Positions 34,700 to 44,512 of a stretch of 64,000 bases of DNA are shown here, piece after piece (position 1 is the first letter of the stretch; the number at the start of each line of letters is the position of its first letter). The translations under genes were made by a program, and so were the position numbers. The DNA comes from an uncultured Prevotellaceae bacterium. Its GTDB lineage: Bacteria; Bacteroidota; Bacteroidia; Bacteroidales; Bacteroidaceae. The notes beneath the pieces are model-generated. The model saw nothing but the letters and a program-made list of their open reading frames with translations, was not told the DNA's origin and searched no databases. The stretch spans positions 1 to 64,000 of the forward strand of contig CADCIB010000004.1 in NCBI GenBank assembly GCA_902801375.1, in the 5' to 3' direction.

Positions 34700-37306
34700 T
34701 TGAAAAGATTAATTTTTATCGCCATCTTAGCCGTAGTAAGTCTTAGCATGATGGCAACCGTGAGAAGAGTGCAAATGTATGACAAGCCGTTAGGAGTAAA
34801 AGATGTAGTCATGAAAAATGAAGTTCCCACAACGGTAACGTATGGAGACGACACCCTACGTATTACGACGGATTCTTTGATGAATGCGAAAGTAACCTTG
34901 CGTAATCTTGACAATTCTATCTTCTATTGTAACACCACAACGCTTCAAAATGGTGTTACAAAATCATTGCGTGTAAATGGTATTGATAACAAACAATTCA
35001 TTATCGAATTGAGTGATGTGAATGAAGAAGTGTTGATGTATGGAACAAATTCTGAAGAGGTGACAGCAGAAATTGCAGCTTATCACATCTATCAATTGAA
35101 CCCAGGCCAACAAGTGAAAATCTACGTGGATATAAACGGTAACACGCACACCACAAATTCACAAAACTTCGAATGGATTATCTATATCGATACTAAATGC
35201 AAAGCTGTGCCTGACACATTGACTCGCTATAAGACCTGGAGGTTCCAGGATAGCCGTGATAATATTGAATATGTTAATGCTAAAGACACCGTGATATCTG
35301 GTTTTTACGACCTTGCCTTAACAAAAACGCCGTATCAGTATGGCAATAATTGCAATCTGAAACCATCAGTTTCTGTCAGCAACATACAAAATGATGCAGC
35401 CGATAACACATACGCAATTATTGTAGGAGGAGGTACTAACAAGTACAACAACTATGAGGAATACTGGAACGACTGCTCCTTTATGTATCAGACGCTTACC
35501 AATAGGTTCAAAATTCCCAAGTCCAATATTTCTTTATATTTTGGAACGGGTTCATCCAACCCACCATCTGTACTCCGTGCCGACTTTCAGAACATAGTCA
35601 CGATGAGTAAGGATTTTGACGGGGATGGCAATAATGATCATGTCCTAAGGACGGACGTAAATAGTTTTTTAATGTTGCTGGATTCTTTGGCAACAGTACC
35701 AGATATTGACAAGACTCATTTGTTTTTCTTCTTCTTGGGTGATGGTGGTGATAATTATATCAGTTTCTGGGAAGACGATACTTCATATTATCACGGCAAA
35801 TTAACATGTAGCGATTTCATTGATTTTTTAAGCCCAATTCATGCGTCCTCATTTAATTTCTTCTTTGGGCAAGCTCTTTCCGATACGTTCAAGGAGGCTT
35901 TTGTAGAGGCTTACGAAGATGATAATAATTTAAATGAAATACCATTCGTTGTCACAGCCGCAAACAGCGGTATGTGTAGCGACAAGCCATATCACGAATT
36001 TGTGTATAATTGGCTCTGTGCGTTGAATGAAAGGGATATTCATCAGAACAGCTCTTCATTTCCTCCATTTCCTGTGCCGCAATACAATTTATATGATAGC
36101 AATGGAGATTGTCAAATCACTATGAATGAGGCATATAACTATGCTGTCAATCATTCTTCGGCTGTTTCATCATACGAATCTAATCCATATACTTTCTTCA
36201 ATGAGTGGGCTTTCACCACATTAGCTCCTGATACTTGTGACCTATATGTGAGGGATTTTGCCAATGACAGTGGTGCCGTTCCATGCATGTTGATACTTAA
36301 TAACAGTTCAACAAGTCCGTCAAGTCCAGATATCTATTTGCGGAATACTGACGATGGTATTACAAACCAAACTAACCAACAGCCAGATTTTAACAATTCC
36401 CAAGCATATTTATATACCAGAGTTCACAATCGCGGATTGAACGATTTTACTGGTGGAGGTGTTTATATCCATGCCTATTGGTTCGTTCCTTCATCTTACG
36501 GATTTGGCGGCCAGTGGCTCAGCGTTTCTGATTTTGGGCTAATAGGGGAAAAGGAAATCCAAGACTGTATTGAAGAAAGAAATGATTCAATCCAGCTAAT
36601 TACTTGGCAAATCCCAAGTGGCTTAGGATCATTGGTAACCTCTTCACTGGGCTATCTCATTGAACTATCTGAGGATCCTACTCATAATGATTTAAGTTCC
36701 AGTGAATTTAATCAGTTGTATAGCAACGCTGCAAACTCAAATGATATTACATACAGAAAGATTCTTTTTGGCAACATAACTCCTTTTCAGAGTATATATT
36801 CTGTTGACCTTACCAAGGGCGATGATGAAAACTGCACATACGAGGTGTTTTCTGAATCAGGAAATGAAAACTGCACAATCGAAGATAATGGTGATAAGCT
36901 TCATGTGGAAATCAATATGGAAGCGAACTCTCCAGACGTGCAAATCTATCACGTTGTCCAAAAATCAGAATTAACAGGCAAACTGGAGGATGAACTGACC
37001 ATCCAACTTGACCGTGTAGGCGTAAGCGAGTCAACAGAAGTTGGAGACGAAACATCAAGCAATCGCATCCTCAGCCTTTATAAAGACCAAAGCCAAACAT
37101 CATTAATGGTAAGATTAGAGAATCCTGCAACCAACGACACCCAGATTTGTGTTGAGTATGTTACCACATCGGTGTCTACTCAGAACTATAATCTAAATGA
37201 AGGTCAGTCTGAGATAACAATACCTGTAAATACACTAACAGATGGATTCTATAATGTAACTCTGAATATTAGTGGGTTATCAGTAGATTCAAAGAAGATA
37301 TACTAA
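34700..37306 (+). CDS. Secreted clan CD (C13/caspase-like) peptidase homolog, probably inactive
   Basis: 868 residues. Signal peptide MKRLIFIAILAVVSLSMMAT from a TTG start; no ATG lies between promoter and this codon, and the next in-frame ATG would destroy the signal. The middle (about 237-520) follows the Bacteroidetes C13-like family: AIIVGGGTNKYNNYEEYWND, FDGDGNNDHVLR, a segment before the catalytic His, one before the Cys, then HEFVYNWLCAL and SNGDCQITMNEAYNYA. Where active members have TDHGG this protein has LGDGGD (Asp348 for His), and where they have GQCYSGGF it has GQALSDTF (Ala392 for Cys). The C-terminal 300 residues look like beta-sandwich domains. AT-rich relative to the core genes; an LRR gene follows 26 bases later. 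Confidence 0.65.
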   Translation: MKRLIFIAILAVVSLSMMATVRRVQMYDKPLGVKDVVMKNEVPTTVTYGDDTLRITTDSLMNAKVTLRNLDNSIFYCNTTTLQNGVTKSLRVNGIDNKQFIIELSDVNEEVLMYGTNSEEVTAEIAAYHIYQLNPGQQVKIYVDINGNTHTTNSQNFEWIIYIDTKCKAVPDTLTRYKTWRFQDSRDNIEYVNAKDTVISGFYDLALTKTPYQYGNNCNLKPSVSVSNIQNDAADNTYAIIVGGGTNKYNNYEEYWNDCSFMYQTLTNRFKIPKSNISLYFGTGSSNPPSVLRADFQNIVTMSKDFDGDGNNDHVLRTDVNSFLMLLDSLATVPDIDKTHLFFFFLGDGGDNYISFWEDDTSYYHGKLTCSDFIDFLSPIHASSFNFFFGQALSDTFKEAFVEAYEDDNNLNEIPFVVTAANSGMCSDKPYHEFVYNWLCALNERDIHQNSSSFPPFPVPQYNLYDSNGDCQITMNEAYNYAVNHSSAVSSYESNPYTFFNEWAFTTLAPDTCDLYVRDFANDSGAVPCMLILNNSSTSPSSPDIYLRNTDDGITNQTNQQPDFNNSQAYLYTRVHNRGLNDFTGGGVYIHAYWFVPSSYGFGGQWLSVSDFGLIGEKEIQDCIEERNDSIQLITWQIPSGLGSLVTSSLGYLIELSEDPTHNDLSSSEFNQLYSNAANSNDITYRKILFGNITPFQSIYSVDLTKGDDENCTYEVFSESGNENCTIEDNGDKLHVEINMEANSPDVQIYHVVQKSELTGKLEDELTIQLDRVGVSESTEVGDETSSNRILSLYKDQSQTSLMVRLENPATNDTQICVEYVTTSVSTQNYNLNEGQSEITIPVNTLTDGFYNVTLNISGLSVDSKKIY

Positions 37307-37332
37307 TAACAAAACAAATGGAGGAATGAACT

Positions 37333-38817
37333 ATGAAGAAAAGTTTGGTATGTTTGTCAACCGTCCTATGCATGATGGTTTGTGGCAACGCGTATGCTCA
37401 GGAGGACAATAATGAAAAAGTAATAAAGATTGTTACGATTGAGCCTCTTGAGACCCATCAGAGTGGTGTACTGAGAGAGAAGTTGGGCGATGAAATTTAT
37501 GAAATCGATTCGCTCGTGATTCTTGGGCGGTTCAACTTGGACAAGGAATGCGACAGCTGGAAGGCACTTCGGGAAAGTTGTCAGAAAGGCAGACTCAGAG
37601 GCATCGACTTGAGCGGTTGCTATCTCCCAACGATACCGGACTATGCCTTTGCGCCCGCTCCCTTCGAAGAAAGCATGCCTATCCATTACATCACACTCCC
37701 CACGAAATGCAGAACCATCGGAAAATATGCGTTTTCGGGTTCAGAACTGAAAAATATTAATCTGTCGGATGTTCGTGAGATTCAGAAAGGAGCTTTCGCT
37801 GGATGCAACTTGAGAGGTGAGTTGAAGATAGACAACATCAGGACATTGGGGGATTACTGTTTCGAAGGATGCGACTTCACAGGGTCGGTAAGCATACCCG
37901 AAGGTGTACAGAGCATCGGTGAGGGTGCCTTTGCTTGGAATACTCATTTAGAAAGATTGGTGCTGCCGTCGTCAGTAAAGGTTATCAACAAGGATGCTTT
38001 CTTATTCTGTTATAAGCTTGGTGAGGTGGAAATCCCAGAAGGTGTCCAGTATATTGACGACCGTGCCTTCATCGGATGTCCCATCAAGGACTTGCAGTTT
38101 CCTGAAAGCATAGAATTTATCGGCAGAGCCAGCTTCGGCGTGAATCATACGAAGACACTTTGCATTCCTGAAAAAATGATAGAAGTCATGCCTGGCACCT
38201 TCTATGGCAATGAGTTGATGGATGAGATTGTCTGGCCTTCGCATATCTTCAAAATCGGATATGAGGCCTTTCACGGTTGTCCTAACCTTAAGACGCTGGA
38301 TTTGCCCAACGACATATGCATCATCGATTCCGTGGCCTTCTACTTCTGCAGGGGCTTGGTAAAAGTTCTGCTACCTGCTAATCTTCAGCGTTTAGGGTTA
38401 GGAGCGTTTGGTAGTTGTGTGAATCTTCGACAAGTTGTGGCACGAAATCCTATACCCCCTTACACAGAAGAGCCGAGGTTATTCGGCGAAGGTGCATTAT
38501 TATACCGTCAGGTGTCGCCTTTCAACAACATCATGGAGGATGCCGTGCTGTACGTGCCAAAGGGGGCGAAGGAGGCCTACGAGCAGGCGGAATACTGGAA
38601 GGACTTCAAGATCATTATCGAGATGGACGAGGATTTCGACTTGGACAACCTGCCCGACGTGAATGGCATTGAGCAGGTGAATATGGATGAGGCGGACGAT
38701 TCCAAGAGGAACGTGATGGATGGGGTATATACGTTGCACGGCGTGAAGCTCGACGGCAACTACGAGTCGCTGCCTCACGGTATGTATATCATCAACGGCA
38801 GGAAAGTCATCAAGTAG
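37333..38817 (+). CDS. BspA-like leucine-rich repeat surface protein
   Basis: 494 residues. Signal peptide to about residue 22 (CMMVCGNAYA). From about 95 to 400 there are BspA/LRR_5-type repeats of about 23 residues, e.g. IPEGVQSIGEGAFAWNTHLE, LPSSVKVINKDAFLFCYKLG, IPEGVQYIDDRAFIGCPIKD. The end (GVYTLHGVKLDGNYESLPHG, MYIINGRKVIK) is a short C-terminal motif common on secreted Prevotella proteins, perhaps a surface-sorting or capping element. BspA proteins of oral and gut Bacteroidales mediate adhesion. It shares its transcript with the pseudo-peptidase gene (26-base gap). Base composition recovers towards the genome norm in its last third. Confidence 0.85.
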   Translation: MKKSLVCLSTVLCMMVCGNAYAQEDNNEKVIKIVTIEPLETHQSGVLREKLGDEIYEIDSLVILGRFNLDKECDSWKALRESCQKGRLRGIDLSGCYLPTIPDYAFAPAPFEESMPIHYITLPTKCRTIGKYAFSGSELKNINLSDVREIQKGAFAGCNLRGELKIDNIRTLGDYCFEGCDFTGSVSIPEGVQSIGEGAFAWNTHLERLVLPSSVKVINKDAFLFCYKLGEVEIPEGVQYIDDRAFIGCPIKDLQFPESIEFIGRASFGVNHTKTLCIPEKMIEVMPGTFYGNELMDEIVWPSHIFKIGYEAFHGCPNLKTLDLPNDICIIDSVAFYFCRGLVKVLLPANLQRLGLGAFGSCVNLRQVVARNPIPPYTEEPRLFGEGALLYRQVSPFNNIMEDAVLYVPKGAKEAYEQAEYWKDFKIIIEMDEDFDLDNLPDVNGIEQVNMDEADDSKRNVMDGVYTLHGVKLDGNYESLPHGMYIINGRKVIK

Positions 38818-38839
38818 AGAAGAAGACTTGAAATTTTTG

Positions 38840-38880
38840 GAAAAAGAGGGTGCCGCAAGTCATACTGTGATTTGCGGCAC
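38840..38880 (-). terminator. Terminator of rlmD
   Basis: GTGCCGCAA (38850-38858) and TTGCGGCAC (38872-38880) form a 9-bp stem; on the minus strand it is followed by CCTCTTTTTCC. It may also serve the LRR gene from the other side, though without a T run. Confidence 0.75.
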
Positions 38881-38927
38881 TTGATGAGTTGAATTGCGGC
38901 AAATAACGAAACCGCGCAATCTGTTGT

Positions 38928-40400
38928 TTACTTCTTTGTGAGCAGGACGACGTTCTCGACATGGGGGGTATGTGGGAACATATCGACGGGCTGGATGACA
39001 CGGAGGTCGTAGTCTTGACAGAGCATCTGCAGGTCGCGTGCCTGCGTAGCGGGATTGCAGCTGACGTAGACGATGCGCTGAGGCGCTGCGCGTAGGATGG
39101 TCTGTACCACGTCGGGGTGCATGCCGGCGCGAGGCGGGTCGGTGATGATGATGTCGGGGCGGCCGTGTCGGGCAATGAACTCGTCGTTGAGGATATCCTT
39201 CATGTCGCCCGCATAGAATAAGGTGTTCTCGATGCCGTTAAGTGCAGCGTTCACCTTCGCATCCTCGATGGCTTCCGGCACGTACTCGATGCCGATGACC
39301 TGCCGAGCCTGGCGCGCCACGAAACAGGCGATGGTGCCCGTACCGGTGTAGAGGTCGTAGATGAGAGAAGCCCCCCTCTTATCCCCCCCAAGGGGGGCTT
39401 CCATCAGTTCCCTCACCACGCTGTAGAGGTGGTAGGCCTGTTCGGTATTTGTCTGATAGAACGATTTGGGACCCACCTTGAAGCGCAGGTCCTCCATCTG
39501 TTCAAAGATATGGTCGTCGCCGCGGAAGACGATGATGTCCTGGTCGCCGATGGTGTCGTTGCACTTCTGGTTGTCGAGATAGAGTAGGGCGCTGATCTGT
39601 GGGAAACGGTCGGCGATATGCTGCAGCAGGCCTTGTGCCTGTTGTTGGCTCTCCTCGTCGTCGAAGTGGAACTGAATGATGACCATCCATTGGCCCGAAT
39701 TGGAATTGCGGATGATGACATCGCGCAACAGACCCGTCTGCTGCCGCAGGTCAAAGAAAGTGAGGCCGTTGTCGAGGGCATAGTCACGGATGGCGTTGCG
39801 TATCTCGTTGTGGAGCGGGTGCATCAGGTGGCATTGTTCGATGGGCAGCACCTTGTCGAAGGCCCCTGTGATGTGGAATCCCAGGGCAGGAATGTCCTTC
39901 AGGCTCTTTCCTGTCTCTCCTCCTTCTGAGGGGGTGGGAGAGGCTTCTATCTCCCCCTTCGTCAGCCAACGGCGGTTGGAGGCGCTAAAGTCGAGTTTGT
40001 TCCGATAGCCGTATTGCTCCACAGAGCCAAGGATGGGGCGGCAGATGTCGGCTGGCAATTCCAAATGCCCGATGCGCGTCAGCTGGTCGTAAACCTGTTG
40101 TTGCTTCATCTTCAGCTGAGCCTCGTAGGGCAAGTTCTGCCATTTGCATCCGCCGCAGACGCCAAAGTGCTGGCAACGGGGTGTCGCGCGTACATTACTA
40201 TATTTATGGAAACGCACCACCTCGCCTTCGGCGAAGCTGTGTTTCTTCCGCTTGATCTGCACGTCCACCACATCGCCTGGCACGCAGAACGGCACGAAAA
40301 CTACGAGTTCGTTCCAATGGAACAATGATTTCCCTTCAGCGGCGCAAGCCTCAATGGTGACTTCTTCTAATATAGGTAATGGCTTCTTTTTTCTACTCAT
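38928..40400 (-). CDS. rlmD: 23S rRNA (uracil-C5)-methyltransferase, RlmD/TrmA type
   Basis: 490 residues; SAM-dependent m5U methyltransferase. N-terminal TRAM-like domain, then the [4Fe-4S] cluster motif CQHFGVCGGCKW, a SAM-binding domain (LIYDLYTGTGTIACFVARQA) and the catalytic cysteine in YVSCNPATQARDL, preceded by DIIITDPPRAGMHP. The iron-sulfur motif favours RlmD (U1939) or RlmCD over TrmA, but the target base is inferred. Start at ATG 40400 after the promoter. Two stretches look like in-frame insertions: APLGGDKRGAS (39367-39401) and IEASPTPSEGGETGKS (about 39919-39960), both from C/G-run palindromes like those between genes. Confidence 0.9.
   Translation of the reverse strand: MSRKKKPLPILEEVTIEACAAEGKSLFHWNELVVFVPFCVPGDVVDVQIKRKKHSFAEGEVVRFHKYSNVRATPRCQHFGVCGGCKWQNLPYEAQLKMKQQQVYDQLTRIGHLELPADICRPILGSVEQYGYRNKLDFSASNRRWLTKGEIEASPTPSEGGETGKSLKDIPALGFHITGAFDKVLPIEQCHLMHPLHNEIRNAIRDYALDNGLTFFDLRQQTGLLRDVIIRNSNSGQWMVIIQFHFDDEESQQQAQGLLQHIADRFPQISALLYLDNQKCNDTIGDQDIIVFRGDDHIFEQMEDLRFKVGPKSFYQTNTEQAYHLYSVVRELMEAPLGGDKRGASLIYDLYTGTGTIACFVARQARQVIGIEYVPEAIEDAKVNAALNGIENTLFYAGDMKDILNDEFIARHGRPDIIITDPPRAGMHPDVVQTILRAAPQRIVYVSCNPATQARDLQMLCQDYDLRVIQPVDMFPHTPHVENVVLLTKK
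39367..39401. repeat. Palindromic insertion inside rlmD (copy 1)
   Basis: GAAGCCCCCC (39367-39376) pairs perfectly with GGGGGGCTTC (39392-39401); the core TCTTATCCCCCCCAA resembles the intergenic CTCCCCCTAGGGGGAG units. It encodes APLGGDKRGAS between MEAP and the SAM-binding motif. Confidence 0.7.
39919..39960. repeat. Palindrome-like insertion inside rlmD (copy 2)
   Basis: CCTCCTTCTGAGGGGGTGGG AGAGGCTTCTATCTCCCCCT: C-run and G-run arms of the same vocabulary as the intergenic elements; encodes KGEIEASPTPSEGGETG. Confidence 0.5.
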
Positions 40401-40427
40401 GATGGATAGTCGTTGTTTTTTCGTGTG

Positions 40428-40435
40428 CAAAGGTA
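40428..40435 (-). promoter_or_regulatory. Promoter of rlmD
   Basis: Minus-strand TACCTTTG, 27 bases before the ATG, 42 bases from the divergent galE box. Confidence 0.72.
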
Positions 40436-40477
40436 GTGTTTTTTCGTGAAATTCTTTGTCCTTCCCTGTTTTTTTCG

Positions 40478-40485
40478 TAATTTTG
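40478..40485 (+). promoter_or_regulatory. Promoter of galE
   Basis: TAATTTTG with TTTG at 40455-40458, spacing 19. Confidence 0.8.
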
Positions 40486-40513
40486 CACGCAAAGAACAAT
40501 AAACGATATACAG

Positions 40514-41554
40514 ATGAAACAGAAAATTCTCGTAACGGGTGGTACGGGCTTTATCGGCAGTCATACCACTGTGGAACTGCAGCAGGCAGGCTATGAAGTA
40601 GTGATCGTGGACAATCTCTCCAACTCCAATGCTCAGGTCATCGACGGCATTGAGAAGATCACGGGCACCCGACCGGCTTTCGAAAAGGTGGACTGTTGCG
40701 ACATGAAGGCATTGGAAAGTGTATTCCAGAAGCATCCTGGCATTGCAGGCATCATCCATTTTGCCGCTTCGAAGGCGGTAGGCGAAAGTGTGGAGAAACC
40801 GCTGATGTACTATCGCAACAACATCACGTCGCTGCTGAACCTCTTGGAGCTGATGCCGAAATACGACGTGAAGGGCATCATCTTCTCCAGCAGCTGCACC
40901 GTCTACGGACAGCCCACGAAAGAGAACCTGCCCGTCACGGAAGAAGCACCCATCCAGAAAGCCCTCTCGCCCTATGGCAACACGAAGCAGATCAACGAGG
41001 AGATTATTCAGGACTATATCCATAGCGGTGCACCCATCAAAGCAGTCATCCTCCGTTACTTCAACCCCATCGGTGCCCATCCCACGGCCTTGATTGGCGA
41101 ACTGCCCAACGGTGTGCCTATGAACCTCATCCCCTTTGTCACACAGACGGCTATCGGTATCCGCAAAGAGCTGAAAATCTTTGGCAACGACTACGACACG
41201 CCCGACCATACCTGCATCCGTGACTACATCTATGTAGTGGACTTGGCGAAGGCCCACGTGAAGGCAATGTCACGTGTGCTTGACGTGGCAGATACCGACG
41301 CGGTGGAAGTGTTCAACATCGGTACGGGTCGCGGCCTCAGCACTCTTGAGGTGGTAGAGGGCTTCGAGCGTGCCACCGGCGTGAAGCTGCCTTGGAGCTA
41401 TGCTCCTCGTCGCGAGGGCGACATCGAGAAAGTATGGGGCAATGTCGACAAGGCTAACCGTGTGCTTGGCTGGAAGGCCGAGGCCGACATCGACGATGTG
41501 CTCCGCTCCGCGTGGAAGTGGCAGGAGAAACTCCGCGCCGACGGCATACAATAA
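40514..41554 (+). CDS. galE: UDP-glucose 4-epimerase
   Basis: 346-residue short-chain dehydrogenase-type epimerase using bound NAD; interconverts UDP-glucose and UDP-galactose. NAD loop VTGGTGFIGSHTTVELQQAG at the N-terminus, catalytic Ser in FSSSCTVYGQP and the Tyr-x3-Lys motif in SPYGNTKQINEE, then YFNPIGAHPTALIGE and IRDYIYVVDLAKAHVKA. Single gene diverging from rlmD. No terminator is obvious; the 41555-41661 stretch shows nothing else. Confidence 0.94.
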   Translation: MKQKILVTGGTGFIGSHTTVELQQAGYEVVIVDNLSNSNAQVIDGIEKITGTRPAFEKVDCCDMKALESVFQKHPGIAGIIHFAASKAVGESVEKPLMYYRNNITSLLNLLELMPKYDVKGIIFSSSCTVYGQPTKENLPVTEEAPIQKALSPYGNTKQINEEIIQDYIHSGAPIKAVILRYFNPIGAHPTALIGELPNGVPMNLIPFVTQTAIGIRKELKIFGNDYDTPDHTCIRDYIYVVDLAKAHVKAMSRVLDVADTDAVEVFNIGTGRGLSTLEVVEGFERATGVKLPWSYAPRREGDIEKVWGNVDKANRVLGWKAEADIDDVLRSAWKWQEKLRADGIQ

Positions 41555-41661
41555 CTGTGGACTTGCCGGATTGTTTTTTCTGTGCATTTGAAGCAGCTGG
41601 CGGTTTCCGCCTTACCCTTGATATGGGCTCCTGAATAGTTAGGAAGTTTTTTTAAAAATAA

Positions 41662-41816
41662 CCTCACAACCTCACATAACTCCCCGCAAACCCCGATGGA
41701 TAAAGGGTGGAACCATGTGAGGTTTGTGTGAGATACCTCACAGAAACCTCACATGCCTCTAAGCCCCTGTACATCGGGCTTTCAGGCCTGTCGTGTGAGG
41801 TTGTGAGGTCTTTTTT
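41662..41816. repeat. Nested palindromic element built from CCTCACA heptamers
   Basis: Outer arms: CCTCACAACCTCACA (41662-41676) with TGTGAGGTTGTGAGG (41794-41808), a perfect 15-bp match, followed by TCTTTTTT. Inside: CATGTGAGGTTT (41714-41725) with AAACCTCACATG (41744-41755) and TGTGAG (41727-41732) with CTCACA (41737-41742), which together make a 42-base hairpin with one G-G mismatch and an ATAC loop. A third small hairpin AAGCCC/GGGCTT sits at 41761-41781. No protein is encoded. Confidence 0.85.
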
Positions 41817-41909
41817 GCTTTTTTTGTTTTTTGTGGGTCCAAAATGCTTGAGGATGTGTCAAAATTATGTTGATTGTAGCGACAATCTTTATGTATATCA
41901 GTCAGGCTC

Positions 41910-42019
41910 AGCGATTATCTACGACGCGCATAGCGATTATCTACGATGCGGTTAACGATTATCTGCGACACGTTCAGCGATTATCAATGACGCGCATAGC
42001 GATGATCTACGATGCGGTC
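41910..42019. repeat. 22-bp tandem repeat, five units
   Basis: Five contiguous 22-base units (41910, 41932, 41954, 41976, 41998) with consensus AGCGATTATCTACGAYGCGN. Units 1 and 4 end in CGCGCAT, units 2 and 5 in TGCGGTY. A further half-phase match AGCGACAATC lies at 41878. No spacers, so not a CRISPR. The remaining sequence to the atpD promoter has no gene. Confidence 0.85.
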
Positions 42020-42200
42020 GGTACTAATCGTCATGAAAGCTAACTTAGAAGGCTATCGTCCCCTTTCTCCCCTTTCTCTTCCCTTTAGGCCCATGAGGCC
42101 CAATGAAGTGGAGCTCGCGAAACTTCAGTAGTGTTTATAAAACAGAAGTTCTTTTTGTGAGAAATGGAGAGAAAAATTTGGATAGTCGAAAAAAAGTCCG

Positions 42201-42208
42201 TACCTTTG
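42201..42208 (+). promoter_or_regulatory. Promoter of the ATP synthase operon
   Basis: TACCTTTG with TTTG at 42177-42180, spacing 20; leader of about 55 bases. Confidence 0.88.
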
Positions 42209-42252
42209 CACACAATTATTGAAATACCATAAAAAATAGACACTTAACTTAA

Positions 42253-43794
<1,542 letters not shown>

Positions 43795-43797
43795 ACT

Positions 43798-44040
43798 ATG
43801 CTGAAACTGAAGATTGTAACCCCTGAAAGGGTGGAGTTCGACGGCGAGGCACAGAGTGTCACCGTTCCCGGCACCCTCGGCAGTTTCGAAATCCTCACCG
43901 ACCACGCCCCTATCATCTCCTCCTTGGAGAAGGGCGTGGTGGAATACACCACCGCTGCTGGTGAAAAGCACGAGCAGACCATCAGTGGCGGTTTCGTGGA
44001 GGTACAGAAGAATGTCGTCAGCGTTTGCGTCGAGATTTAG
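43798..44040 (+). CDS. atpC: F1 ATP synthase subunit epsilon
   Basis: 80 residues, 3 bases after atpD. Only the N-terminal beta-sandwich is present (LKIVTPERVEFDGEAQSVTV, PGTLGSFEILTDHAPIISSL); the C-terminal helical hairpin that inhibits ATPase in E. coli (139 residues) is missing, as in other short epsilons. It links the gamma stalk to the c ring. Confidence 0.94.
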   Translation: MLKLKIVTPERVEFDGEAQSVTVPGTLGSFEILTDHAPIISSLEKGVVEYTTAAGEKHEQTISGGFVEVQKNVVSVCVEI

Positions 44041-44042
44041 CT

Positions 44043-44435
44043 ATGGATATTGACAGACAGTATCGGCGATTCATCAGGCAGGGGCTGTGCCTTGTGGCAG
44101 CCTTGACGCTGATAGGCCTATTGGTGATGCGCGTGTGGTATCTCGACGAGATGCTTGTGCCGCTCATCGTCAGCGCGGTGTATGCCCTCGTGGTTTATAT
44201 AGCCTACGGATTAGTGTGGCACCGTGTGGCAAAACGCTCGCCCGAGCAGCAGCCCACGTTTTTCACCGCCGTCTCGGGCTTCCGCCTGTTGCTGTCGTTG
44301 GCCGTGATGTTCGTCTACTACCTGGTGGTCGATGGCGCGTCGTTTCTCACCTTTTTCTTGGTGTTCGCCGCATACTACATCGCGATGATGACCCACCAGT
44401 CGGTATTCTTCGCTCGTCTGTTCAACCGCTCCTGA
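44043..44435 (+). CDS. AtpI-like membrane protein of the ATP synthase operon
   Basis: 130 residues from ATG 44043, 2 bases after the atpC stop. Four hydrophobic helices (LCLVAALTLIGLLVMRVWYL; VPLIVSAVYALVVYIAYGLV; FRLLLSLAVMFVYYLVV; FLTFFLVFAAYYIAMM). By position, between epsilon and subunit a, it is the equivalent of AtpI, thought to help c-ring assembly or ion supply, but the sequence itself is poorly conserved and I assign it mainly by context. Confidence 0.72.
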   Translation: MDIDRQYRRFIRQGLCLVAALTLIGLLVMRVWYLDEMLVPLIVSAVYALVVYIAYGLVWHRVAKRSPEQQPTFFTAVSGFRLLLSLAVMFVYYLVVDGASFLTFFLVFAAYYIAMMTHQSVFFARLFNRS

Positions 44436-44512
44436 CACCCTTAGACTGTTCATCATAGGAATTCACTATAGAATTCATCTTTAATAAAACATCAGTAAAG
44501 TCATATATACTA

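Noticed and set aside
41707-41955. 82-codon open frame in the galE-atpD gap
   Set aside because: It runs through the nested palindrome and into the 22-bp array; codon use is unlike a gene and no family is recognisable.
41910-42019. CRISPR array
   Set aside because: The 22-bp units are contiguous with no unique spacers, and no cas genes are in the window. The same applies to 26298-26363 and 63684-63793.
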